Below, in pieces: positions 8,430-15,465 of a stretch of 15,471 bases of DNA (position 1 is the first letter of the stretch; every line of letters starts with the position of its first letter). The stretch is taken from assembly GCA_903819815.1 (NCBI GenBank), contig CAIJFC010000192.1, positions 1-15,471 on the forward strand, read 5' to 3'. The notes beneath the pieces were generated by a model. It saw only the letters and a list, made by a program, of their open reading frames with translations. It had not been told where the DNA came from and made no database searches. The DNA is from an uncultured Bacteroidota bacterium (GTDB lineage: Bacteria; Bacteroidota; Bacteroidia; Flavobacteriales; Flavobacteriaceae). Position numbers and translations under genes: made by a program.

Positions 8430-9188
8430 ATGGAAAACAAATTTAAATCAACAATTATTATTGGGGTTGCAATTATTATTACTGCATTTATTCTGGGCCA
8501 ATCCTTTAAAAAAAGGAATGAAAATCTTGATTCAATTTCTGTAATTGGACTTGGTTCTAAAGATTTTGTTTCGGATGAAATTTTATGGTCCGGTAGCTTT
8601 ACCGCTACTAGTATGGATATAAAATCAGCATATAGTAAAATTATTTCTGATCAAAAAATAGTGTCTGATTACTTTATTGGAAAGGGATTTAAGTCAAATG
8701 AATTTTCTTTTGGAGCGGTCAATTTTCAAAAAAAATTCAGAGAAATTAAGGTTAGTAATTCAAGTGATGAATACATAAAAACGGAACAGGTTTTTGATGG
8801 TTACGAGGCGACTCAAAGTATTTCCTTTTCGGCAAAGAAAAATCCTGAACTTATGAAACGCATCGAAGAGGTTTCAAATAAAACATCTGAATTAATTAAT
8901 TCTGGAATTGAGCTTACCTCAAATACTATCCAATATACTTATTCAGATTTACCAAGTTTGAAACAGAGTTTAATTGAAAATGCAACAAAAGATGCAAGTC
9001 AACGAGCTAATAAAATAGTAAATACTGCGGATGGTGACTTGGGCAAACTTAAAGACGCAAGTATGGGAGTTTTTCAAATTACAGGTCAAGGATCCACTGA
9101 AGAAGATAGTTACGGCGGAAATAACGATCAATTTAGTAAAAATAAAACCGCAAGAATTACCGTTAGATTGCAATATGAACTGAAATAG
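8430..9188 (+). CDS. Membrane-anchored SIMPL-domain (DUF541) protein
   Basis: A 252-residue protein with an uncleaved-looking N-terminal membrane segment (about residues 7-23, IIIGVAIIITAFILG), a basic KKR just after it, and then one SIMPL/DUF541 domain. Family traits include ISVIGLGSKDF at 36-46, VSDYFIGKGFKSNEFSFG in the middle and a C-terminal beta-strand ending ITVRLQYELK. It is probably held in the inner membrane with the domain in the periplasm. Bacterial family members are linked to envelope or oxidative stress, but the biochemical function is unknown and nothing here narrows it. The reading frame extends upstream to a TTG at 8331 that overlaps tadA; the ATG at 8430 directly precedes the membrane segment and is clearly better. 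Confidence 0.9.
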   Translation: MENKFKSTIIIGVAIIITAFILGQSFKKRNENLDSISVIGLGSKDFVSDEILWSGSFTATSMDIKSAYSKIISDQKIVSDYFIGKGFKSNEFSFGAVNFQKKFREIKVSNSSDEYIKTEQVFDGYEATQSISFSAKKNPELMKRIEEVSNKTSELINSGIELTSNTIQYTYSDLPSLKQSLIENATKDASQRANKIVNTADGDLGKLKDASMGVFQITGQGSTEEDSYGGNNDQFSKNKTARITVRLQYELK

Positions 9189-9195
9189 GAATCGA

Positions 9196-9299
9196 ACTCC
9201 CTAGCCCGGATAGAAGGGAAAATCCCGAGCTTTTTAACGAGGATTTAGAATGATAGCCGACTCGAGTGAAGCGAACTGGCGAAGCAATTAGCTCCAAAA
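9196..9299 (+). repeat. Flavobacterial structured intergenic element (possible RNA)
   Basis: The stretch opens with ACTCCCTAGCCCGGATAGAAG and closes with ATTAGCTCCAAAA, a bracket I recall seeing at many intergenic sites in flavobacterial genomes. Inside, AAATCC (9220-9225) pairs with GGATTT (9241-9246), extended by CG/CG with one bulged base. The usual CCGGG-type partner near the 3' end is not present: the segment before ATTAGCTCC is replaced by different sequence that includes ACTCGAGTGAAGCGAAC. The copy therefore looks degenerate or mosaic. It may relate to the Flavo-1 RNA motif, but I cannot verify that from memory. No reading frame was found in it. Confidence 0.55.
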
Positions 9300-9317
9300 A
9301 AATGATATTATATAAAT

Positions 9318-9345
9318 AAACCGCTACTCAATTGAATAGCGGTTT
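9318..9345. terminator. Bidirectional terminator between the SIMPL gene and the nuclease gene
   Basis: AAACCGCTA (9318-9326) pairs perfectly with TAGCGGTTT (9337-9345), and a T run continues to 9348. The loop contains the palindrome TCAATTGA. It serves both convergent genes; the stop of the minus-strand gene follows at 9351. Confidence 0.88.
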
Positions 9346-9350
9346 TTTAT

Positions 9351-10460
9351 TTATTTTTCCTCCTTTATAAGATAAATATAAACTGGAAAGTGGTCGCTAA
9401 AACCTATCTCGTTTATGGTGTGCCTTAGAGGATATCCTTTGTATTGGCCGGTGGTTTGTATCATAAACGGTTTGTTGTAAATTCCTGATTTCCAATATTT
9501 GTAGGACGAATAGTCTTTTTTAATTAATGTTTCGGACACCATTATTTGGTCGAAAATATCTCCGGCATCTCTATAAAAAAGGGAAGAATTCCCGTCAATT
9601 GCCATTTGCTCGAAAGGATTGTATACCCCAAATTGTTTCACTTCTTCCTTTTTTAATTTTGCTCCAATTCCCTCTTTTACGCTTTTATTGTAGGTACCAT
9701 CGTTTAAATCACCCATAATGATTATTTTGGCAATTGGATTTATTTTATAAATTGAATCCATAATTTTTCTATTCAATCTTCCGGCTGCTTCTCTAAAAGG
9801 GCTGCTCTTTTTTTCACCACCAGATCTTGAGGGCCAGTGATTTACAATGATATTTACCTCATCACCATCTAACATTCCGGTTACTAATAATACATCTCTT
9901 GTGTAAACTCGGTTGTCTATTGCCACTTCATTTTTATCGCTATCGGCTTTGTCTTCGGCGGTTTCGCCAGTATTTTTCTCTACAATTTTAGAATTGTTTC
10001 TATAAACAAGTAAAGGTATATTAACGGAACTTATAGGCTTAAAGTGCTTTTTTTGGTATAAAAGCGCCACATCAATTCCGCGTTTGTCAGGGGATTCATA
10101 ATGTACTATTCCATAATCGTTTACGGCCAATTTAGGTTGTTTTACTAAGTCTTCTAAAACTCCTCTGTTTTCAATTTCTGAACCGCCAATTAATGTTGGA
10201 GAATTTGGATTTTCCCCTGTTCCTATTTCTGAAAGCACTCTTGCTAAATTTTCTAATTTCTTATTGTATTTTTCAGAAGTCCAGTTTTGCGCTCCATTTG
10301 GCAACCATTCTTCATCAAAGTTTGGGTTGTTTATGGTGTCAAATAAGTTCTCTAAATTATAGAAAGCCACTGTATGAACAGAAAATTTCTTTTGCTGCGC
10401 ATTGCTGCAAATAATTGTAAAAAACAGAAAAAGTAGCGTGATTTTATTTCTTAAGTTCAT
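9351..10460 (-). CDS. Secreted endonuclease/exonuclease/phosphatase-family protein
   Basis: A 369-residue exported phosphoesterase of the DNase I-like (EEP) fold. The signal peptide spans residues 1-21, ending SNAQ. Catalytic signatures appear in order: FYNLENLFDT (33-42, N35), SEIENRGVLEDL (94-105, metal-binding E95), KRGIDVALLY (127-136), IVNHWPSRSGG (205-215, H208), IMGDLNDG (248-255, D251 and N253) and FSDHFPVYIYL (354-364, D356-H357). All residues needed for metal-dependent phosphodiester cleavage look intact, so it should be active. The family includes nucleases, sphingomyelinases and inositol phosphatases; the NHWPSR and EIEN forms are those I associate with bacterial extracellular nucleases, but the substrate is not proven. 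No type IX tail is present, so it is probably periplasmic or released. It is divergent from the TonB receptor operon, which suggests a shared job. Confidence 0.9.
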   Translation of the reverse strand: MNLRNKITLLFLFFTIICSNAQQKKFSVHTVAFYNLENLFDTINNPNFDEEWLPNGAQNWTSEKYNKKLENLARVLSEIGTGENPNSPTLIGGSEIENRGVLEDLVKQPKLAVNDYGIVHYESPDKRGIDVALLYQKKHFKPISSVNIPLLVYRNNSKIVEKNTGETAEDKADSDKNEVAIDNRVYTRDVLLVTGMLDGDEVNIIVNHWPSRSGGEKKSSPFREAAGRLNRKIMDSIYKINPIAKIIIMGDLNDGTYNKSVKEGIGAKLKKEEVKQFGVYNPFEQMAIDGNSSLFYRDAGDIFDQIMVSETLIKKDYSSYKYWKSGIYNKPFMIQTTGQYKGYPLRHTINEIGFSDHFPVYIYLIKEEK

Positions 10461-10504
10461 AGAATTTCAGTTTTAATATCCTCGACTTTAATACAGAAGG
10501 GCTA

Positions 10505-10512
10505 CAAATGTA
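10505..10512 (-). promoter_or_regulatory. -7 element of the nuclease gene promoter
   Basis: On the minus strand this reads TACATTTG, a full match to TAnnTTTG, about 45 bases before the ATG at 10460. No convincing TTG stands 19-22 bases upstream, so the promoter may be weak or depend on an activator. Confidence 0.45.
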
Positions 10513-10574
10513 AAATATTATTACAGATTAATACCATAACCATATTAAGAAATTAATAATTGATAATGATTAAG

Positions 10575-10620
10575 TCAATTTTAAGAAATTCGAAACTGAT
10601 TGTGAATACGCTAAAATTGA
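10575..10620. repeat. Inverted repeat in the divergent intergenic region
   Basis: TCAATTTTA (10575-10583) and TAAAATTGA (10612-10620) form a perfect 9-base inverted repeat with a 28-base spacer. It lies in the 327-base gap between the nuclease gene and the TonB receptor operon, between the two promoters. It could be an operator for a shared regulator, or chance in AT-rich DNA. Apart from this repeat and the promoters I see nothing in the gap. Confidence 0.35.
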
Positions 10621-10701
10621 ATCTTTTAAATCATTATACCATCAATTACGTTGTATTTAAATGTAAATAAATTAACAATTTTAACACAAACGATTACTAT
10701 A

Positions 10702-10734
10702 TTGAAATTTGTAACATTAATTCTTGTAAATTTG
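10702..10734 (+). promoter_or_regulatory. Promoter of the TonB receptor-lipoprotein operon
   Basis: TAAATTTG at 10727-10734 is a full -7 consensus match. TTG at 10702-10704 lies 22 bases upstream; a second TTG at 10709-10711 is too close. Transcription would start near 10740, leaving a leader of about 48 bases before the ATG at 10788. Confidence 0.6.
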
Positions 10735-10787
10735 TAAGCCCTAAATTCTAAATAAATTAAAAAGCCGGGTTAATTTAAAAATACTAT

Positions 10788-13655
10788 ATGAAAAAACTCT
10801 TTATTAGTACCTTATTTGTAATGCAAGTGTTTTTTGTTTTTGCTCAAAATATTTCTGGGATATCTGGAAAGGTAGTAGATGCTAAAACTCAAAAACCATT
10901 ACAAAATGCGATTGCCTCTATTCAAAATTCAAATTTAACTCAGCTCACCAATGGGGAAGGTAAATTTATTTTTGAAACTGTCGCGGTTGGTAATCAATTG
11001 GTTCAAATTAAAATTACCGGTTATAAAGACCAATTACTTCCTGTTGAAATTGTAGCTGGAAAGATATTGGATTTAGGAACTATAATTTTAGAATCTGATA
11101 TTACCGCTGAAAGACAATTAAGTTTAATTACTATTACCGATTCCGATTTAGGTGATGACAACAGTGGTTCTGAAAGCACTTCAAGTTTGCTTCAAGCATC
11201 AAGAGATGTGTTCCAACAATCGGCGGCTTTTAACTGGGGTCAGGCTCGTTTCAAAATGAGAGGTTTAGATAATGAATATGGGGTTACCATGATTAATGGA
11301 ATTTCCATGAACAAAATCTATGACGGAAGACCGCAATACAGTAATTGGGGAGGGTTGAATGACGCTACTCGTAATCAAGAGTTTACCAATGGTTCTGCTC
11401 CATCTGATTATACTTTTGGAGGAATTTTAGGAACTAATGAAATAAACACTAGAGCTTCTTTATACCGCCCAGGAAATAGAATTTCTTTTGGAGGAACGAA
11501 TACCAATTATACTGGAAGAATTATGGGTACTATAGCTTCTGGTATGAGAAGTGACGGATGGGCTTATACCATTTCTGCTTCTAGACGTTGGGCGCAAGAA
11601 GGCTATTTCCAGGGGACAAATTATAGTGCCAATTCCTTTTTTGCAACAGTTGAAAGAAAAATTACTAAAAATAATAGCTTAAATTTTACCGCTATTTTCG
11701 GGCAAAATAGTAGAGCTAAAAATTCCCCAAATACACAAGAGGTAACTAATCTTGGTGGTGAAAAATACAATTCTTACTGGGGTTGGCAAAATGGAGAAAA
11801 AAGAAATTCCAGAATAAAAACGGTTGAAGAACCATTGTTTATATTAAGTAATTATTGGAAACTATCTTCAAAAACCAATTTGAATATCAATGTTTCTTAT
11901 CAAACAGGAAAAATTGGAAATAGTAGAATTGACTTTCAGGGAGCAAACAATCCTGATCCTACCTATTACAGAAATTTACCTAGTTATTATTCTTCATTAT
12001 TTGAAAATGACCCGGCTGCAGTAACGCTTCAAAATCCAGCTGCGTATCTTCCGGGTGGTTTGGGTGGTATAAGTTTATACAATCCTAATGATCCAACTAA
12101 CCCTGCATATATTGGATCTCTAAATGCCAACTTTTTCACTAATAAACAAATAGATTGGACGTCAATGTATCGTGCCAATTCTATTAGCGGAACCAGTAAA
12201 TACGTTCTCTTTGAAGACCGTACCGATGACACTCAGATGGTTGCAAATTCAATATTAAGCTCTCAGCTTTCAGATAATATTATATTAAATGCAGGTGGAA
12301 GTTTCACTAAATTGAAATCGCATAATTTTAAAAATATGCTTGATTTATTAGGAGGTAGTTCTTTCAGTGACTTGAATTTATTTGGCGTTGGTGACCAACA
12401 ACAATCTGATTTGAACAATCCAAATAGAGTGGTTGGAAAAGGAGATATTTATGGTTACAATTATAATTTGCATACCACTAAAATTGATGCCTTTACCCAA
12501 TTCAAATTTGTTTACAAAAAAGTTGACTTTTATTTAGCCCAATCTTTCTCTCGTTCGGAATATGAAAGAGAAGGTTTATTTAAAAATGGCTACTACGCTT
12601 CCAATTCTTATGGCTATAGCTCGAAAAAAGTATTTGATAATTTTGGATTTAAAGGAGGTTTAACTTACAAAATTTCAGGACGTCAATACGTTAACTTTAA
12701 TGGTGTTTACATGTCAAAAGCGCCAAGTTTAAGAAATGTATTTAATAATGCCAGAGTTGCTAATAATGTAACTGACGGGGTTTCAAATGAAACTGTTTCT
12801 AGTGCCGATGCGAGTTATATCATTTCTGCTCCAAAATTAAAATTGCGATTGACGGCTTTTTATTCTAAAATTCAAAATCAAACCGAAACTTCCTTCTTTT
12901 TTGGAGACGGTGCAGGAATTGATGATCCGGCAACTGATGCAAATGAAAGCAATGTCTTTGTAGCAGAAACCGTTACTAATATAGATAAGAGAAACGCAGG
13001 GATTGAATTTGGCGCTGAATATCCTATTACTTCAACCATTAAAGTTACGACTAGCATTGCTTATGGCGACTATATTTTTGACAGCAATCCAAATGTAAAA
13101 GTGAGTTCAGATGCTGCGGCAACTGTTGATAATCCAATGCCATTAAATGATTATGGACAATCTAAATTGAAAAATTACAAACAATCAGGTATGCCACAAG
13201 CTGCTGCTTCTTTTGGGGTTGAATATAGAGATCCTAGATTCTGGTGGGTTGGCGCTAACATAAATTACCTTGCTAATAACTATATTGATGTTGCTCCAAT
13301 TACAAGAACAGATCGCTTTTTTACAGATCCTTTAGGGGTTAATAACAATCCATTTCCAGAGGCAACTCAAGCTAGAGCAAACGAATTGCTAAAGCAAGAA
13401 AAATTTGATAATTTTGCTTTATTAAATTTAGTTGGTGGGAAATCTTGGAAAGTTGGAGATAACACCTTTGGATTCTTTGCAAGTGTGAATAATGTTATGG
13501 ATATTGTATACAAAACAGGGGGGTTTGAGCAAGCAAGAAACTCCAACTACCGACAATTAAACCAAGACGTTTCAAGTGGAACTCCGGCATTTGCCCCTAG
13601 ATATTTTTACGGTTTCGGAAGAACCTATTTCTTAAATTTATATATCAATTTCTAA
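10788..13655 (+). CDS. TonB-dependent outer-membrane receptor with carboxypeptidase-like N-terminal domain
   Basis: A 955-residue outer-membrane transporter that should import a ligand into the periplasm using TonB-ExbBD energy. Residues 1-20 are a signal peptide ending VFAQ. Residues 22-103 form a carboxypeptidase regulatory-like domain (GKVVDAKTQKPLQNAIASI, NGEGKFIFETV). The plug runs from about 112 to 225 and includes ARFKMRGLDNEYGVTMINGI and SNWGGLNDATR. The rest is a beta-barrel rich in aromatic and Asn residues, closing with the typical outer-membrane C-terminus FLNLYINF. Length and domain order fit Bacteroidota receptors, but the plug differs from the classic SusC form and the partner is not SusD-like. 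It is the first gene of a two-gene operon. Its ligand cannot be read from the sequence; the neighbouring nuclease-like enzyme suggests nucleic acid or another phosphoester. Confidence 0.94.
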   Translation: MKKLFISTLFVMQVFFVFAQNISGISGKVVDAKTQKPLQNAIASIQNSNLTQLTNGEGKFIFETVAVGNQLVQIKITGYKDQLLPVEIVAGKILDLGTIILESDITAERQLSLITITDSDLGDDNSGSESTSSLLQASRDVFQQSAAFNWGQARFKMRGLDNEYGVTMINGISMNKIYDGRPQYSNWGGLNDATRNQEFTNGSAPSDYTFGGILGTNEINTRASLYRPGNRISFGGTNTNYTGRIMGTIASGMRSDGWAYTISASRRWAQEGYFQGTNYSANSFFATVERKITKNNSLNFTAIFGQNSRAKNSPNTQEVTNLGGEKYNSYWGWQNGEKRNSRIKTVEEPLFILSNYWKLSSKTNLNINVSYQTGKIGNSRIDFQGANNPDPTYYRNLPSYYSSLFENDPAAVTLQNPAAYLPGGLGGISLYNPNDPTNPAYIGSLNANFFTNKQIDWTSMYRANSISGTSKYVLFEDRTDDTQMVANSILSSQLSDNIILNAGGSFTKLKSHNFKNMLDLLGGSSFSDLNLFGVGDQQQSDLNNPNRVVGKGDIYGYNYNLHTTKIDAFTQFKFVYKKVDFYLAQSFSRSEYEREGLFKNGYYASNSYGYSSKKVFDNFGFKGGLTYKISGRQYVNFNGVYMSKAPSLRNVFNNARVANNVTDGVSNETVSSADASYIISAPKLKLRLTAFYSKIQNQTETSFFFGDGAGIDDPATDANESNVFVAETVTNIDKRNAGIEFGAEYPITSTIKVTTSIAYGDYIFDSNPNVKVSSDAAATVDNPMPLNDYGQSKLKNYKQSGMPQAAASFGVEYRDPRFWWVGANINYLANNYIDVAPITRTDRFFTDPLGVNNNPFPEATQARANELLKQEKFDNFALLNLVGGKSWKVGDNTFGFFASVNNVMDIVYKTGGFEQARNSNYRQLNQDVSSGTPAFAPRYFYGFGRTYFLNLYINF

Positions 13656-13674
13656 TAAAATAAATAACAATAAT

Positions 13675-15027
13675 ATGAAATCAATAATTTTAAAATCAGT
13701 ATTTTTTAGTATCCTCTCTGCAGGATTGTTTACTAGTTGTGTAAAAGATGAGTTTGGAACACCTACCCTAGGGGACTGTTCAGAAACCTCATTAGTAAAA
13801 AACAGAGAAGTTTCTCAAATTTCTGCTGGAGCAGTTGTCGCGGTTCATACTAGCATTGTACCTGGTGTTTCTGATGTAATTGAAGCTTATGTTACTTCTA
13901 GCGATATTGGAGGTAATTTCTTTAAATCAATTTCTTTTCAAACATTAGATGGATCAAAAGCTTTCAGCATTCCTGTTGATGCCTCTTCTACCTTTATTAA
14001 TTATGAGCCAGGAAGAAAAGTTCTAATTAAAATGGATGGTTTATATAAAGATGTAAAATACGATGGGATGAGAATTGGTGGACTTTATGCCAACTCTTCA
14101 GGAGGTGCTGAAGTAGGAAGAATGTCAGAAACTGATTTCAAAGCTTCGGTAAATAGAACTTGTACTGCTGTAAATGAAGATCAATTAGTACAACAAGTAA
14201 CTATTGATCAAGCAGTAAGTGGTGGAGCCTATTTAAATAAATTAATTGAACTTGACAGAGTTCAATTTGTGAACAATGATGTTGTTGCCAACAGCACTTA
14301 TTATGATCCAAGCCCTTCCAATCCAAATACTATTGGTGGAGCTACCAACAGAAGAATTCAAGATTTTAACGGTAGTTCAGTAATTTTTAGAACTAGCGGT
14401 TATTCTAATTTTGCTTCAAAAGCAGTCGCTTCTGGAAGTGGAAAAATTAGAGGGATTATGACAAAATACAATACCGATTATCAATTTATGGTACGAACTG
14501 AAGCCGATATTAAATTAACAAACCCTAGATTTTCCCCATTATTAAATGAAACTTTTGATGGTGGTATTGCTTCTTGGACTGCATTTAGTGTAACTGGAGC
14601 TGAAGTATGGGCCCACAGTACTATTTATGGAAATCCAGGGTCTATGGCTAAAATGTCTGGTTATGCAACTACTAATAGAGCTAACGAAGATTGGTTGATT
14701 TCTCCAGTTCAAAATTTATCTACTTTAACAACCGCTACTTTGTCTTTTGATAATGCCTATAAATTTACAGGAGATCCTATTGTAGTTTTAGTATCTAAAA
14801 ACTATTCTGGAACTGGAAGTCCTTATGCTGCAGGGGTGACTTGGACTACCTTAACGGGGGCAGCACTTTCCGCTGGTAATTATGTTTGGACTAATTCAGG
14901 AAATCTATCATTAAGTTCTTTCGTTGGCGCTGGAAATAGCACTGTTTATGTGGCCTTTAAATATACCTCATCAACTACGGCTGCTTCTACTTGGGAAATT
15001 GACAATGTGAAAATTTTAGGAAACTAG
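13675..15027 (+). CDS. Surface lipoprotein, DUF5689-like with choice-of-anchor-type C-terminal domain
   Basis: A 450-residue lipoprotein starting 19 bases after the TonB receptor stop, so co-transcribed. The signal peptide ends in the lipobox LFTSC with lipidated C22. The next residues, V-K-D-E-F, fit the X-K-(D/E)-(D/E) lipoprotein export signal described in Capnocytophaga and Flavobacterium, so the protein should face outward on the cell. Residues about 40-282 resemble DUF5689, a Bacteroidota domain I take to be OB-fold-like; examples are GRKVLIKMDGLYKDVKYDGMR and GKIRGIMTKYNTDYQFMVR. Residues about 288-449 resemble a choice-of-anchor J-type jelly roll (NETFDGGIASWTAF, NEDWLISPVQNLS, STWEIDNVKILG). 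It probably caps or feeds the receptor in place of a SusD protein. The domain names are from memory and unchecked. Confidence 0.88.
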   Translation: MKSIILKSVFFSILSAGLFTSCVKDEFGTPTLGDCSETSLVKNREVSQISAGAVVAVHTSIVPGVSDVIEAYVTSSDIGGNFFKSISFQTLDGSKAFSIPVDASSTFINYEPGRKVLIKMDGLYKDVKYDGMRIGGLYANSSGGAEVGRMSETDFKASVNRTCTAVNEDQLVQQVTIDQAVSGGAYLNKLIELDRVQFVNNDVVANSTYYDPSPSNPNTIGGATNRRIQDFNGSSVIFRTSGYSNFASKAVASGSGKIRGIMTKYNTDYQFMVRTEADIKLTNPRFSPLLNETFDGGIASWTAFSVTGAEVWAHSTIYGNPGSMAKMSGYATTNRANEDWLISPVQNLSTLTTATLSFDNAYKFTGDPIVVLVSKNYSGTGSPYAAGVTWTTLTGAALSAGNYVWTNSGNLSLSSFVGAGNSTVYVAFKYTSSTTAASTWEIDNVKILGN

Positions 15028-15047
15028 TAGTTTCAACTTTTATATAA

Positions 15048-15075
15048 AAAAGAGCTGCAGGAATGTAGCTCTTTT
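15048..15075 (+). terminator. Terminator of the receptor-lipoprotein operon
   Basis: AAAAGAGCTGCA (15048-15059) pairs with TGTAGCTCTTTT (15064-15075), 12 pairs including one G-U, around the tetraloop GGAA. It stands 20 bases after the lipoprotein stop codon. Confidence 0.88.
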
Positions 15076-15080
15076 AAAAC

Positions 15081-15110
15081 AAAAATCCCACTCGAAAGAA
15101 TGGGATTTTT
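15081..15110. terminator. Second, bidirectional terminator in tandem
   Basis: AAAAATCCCA (15081-15090) pairs with TGGGATTTTT (15101-15110), with a short inner TC/GA helix around a GAAA tetraloop. It closely resembles the terminator at 6007-6040. Because it works on both strands, it may have belonged to a minus-strand gene that once ended at 15131. Confidence 0.8.
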
Positions 15111-15130
15111 TATTTTTACTTAATATTATT

Positions 15131-15196
15131 TTACTGCAAAATAATCTTTTGGGTATTCAATAAATTATTGGAGGCATCATAAATTTTCCGGATTTT
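15131..15196 (-). pseudogene. Possible 3' remnant of a minus-strand gene
   Basis: From 15196 down to the stop at 15131-15133 the minus strand reads 21 sense codons, including IYDASNNLLNTQKIILQ. This is bounded upstream by an in-frame stop (15197-15199) exactly where the palindromic repeat block begins. A bidirectional terminator sits 20 bases after the stop. The peptide looks like an ordinary protein tail, and the QKIIL ending is faintly like a type IX sorting tail, but it is too short to assign. It may equally be chance. Confidence 0.3.
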
Positions 15197-15199
15197 TTA

Positions 15200-15256
15200 G
15201 CCACGGATTTTACAGATTAAACGGATAAAATCAGTTAAATCAGTTAGTTCTGTGGC
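15200..15256. repeat. Palindromic intergenic repeat (CCACGGATT family)
   Basis: GCCACGGA (15200-15207) pairs with TCTGTGGC (15249-15256), and the inner arm CAGATTAAACGGAT (15213-15226) pairs with ATCAGTTAAATCAG (15230-15243) at 11 of 14 positions around an AAA loop. I recall near-identical palindromes scattered between genes in many Bacteroidota genomes; function unknown. Confidence 0.75.
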
Positions 15257-15283
15257 GAAAATGAAGCACAACTTACTTGTTTA

Positions 15284-15399
15284 CCACGAATTACCGAATT
15301 TAAAACCAAAACTTATAAAATTTGTTCCTCTTTGATGATCCCGAATTCTCGGGACGAATTAAATCGAAAAGTAAGATATACTAATTCGCAAATTCGTGG
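15284..15399. repeat. Long palindromic repeat (CCACGAATT family) with inner hairpin
   Basis: CCACGAATT (15284-15292) pairs perfectly with AATTCGTGG (15391-15399), and CGAATT (15295-15300) with AATTCG (15383-15388). Inside this cruciform-capable unit, TCCCGA (15339-15344) pairs with TCGGGA (15349-15354) around ATTC. The two parts look like different repeat families nested together. Confidence 0.7.
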
Positions 15400-15439
15400 C
15401 GTACTATTTTTTAGCGTCGGATTTCACAAATTTACTTTG

Positions 15440-15465
15440 TCTGTTCGCTTTGCTCGAGTAACAGA
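15440..15465. repeat. Third palindromic unit, near the window edge
   Basis: TCTGTT (15440-15445) pairs with AACAGA (15460-15465). The loop carries CTCGAG and shares 15 of 17 bases (15443-15459) with the reverse complement of 9260-9276. Apart from the terminators, the gene tail and these repeats, I see nothing in 15028-15471. Confidence 0.5.

Noticed and set aside
9186..9203. Minus-strand word GGAGTTCGATTCC resembling a tRNA T-arm
   Set aside because: The flanking bases do not form a five-pair T stem and no anticodon or acceptor arm is found nearby.
10788..15027. Polysaccharide utilisation locus (SusC/SusD pair)
   Set aside because: The lipoprotein lacks the SusD helical repeat character and no glycoside hydrolase is nearby; the adjacent enzyme is a phosphoesterase.
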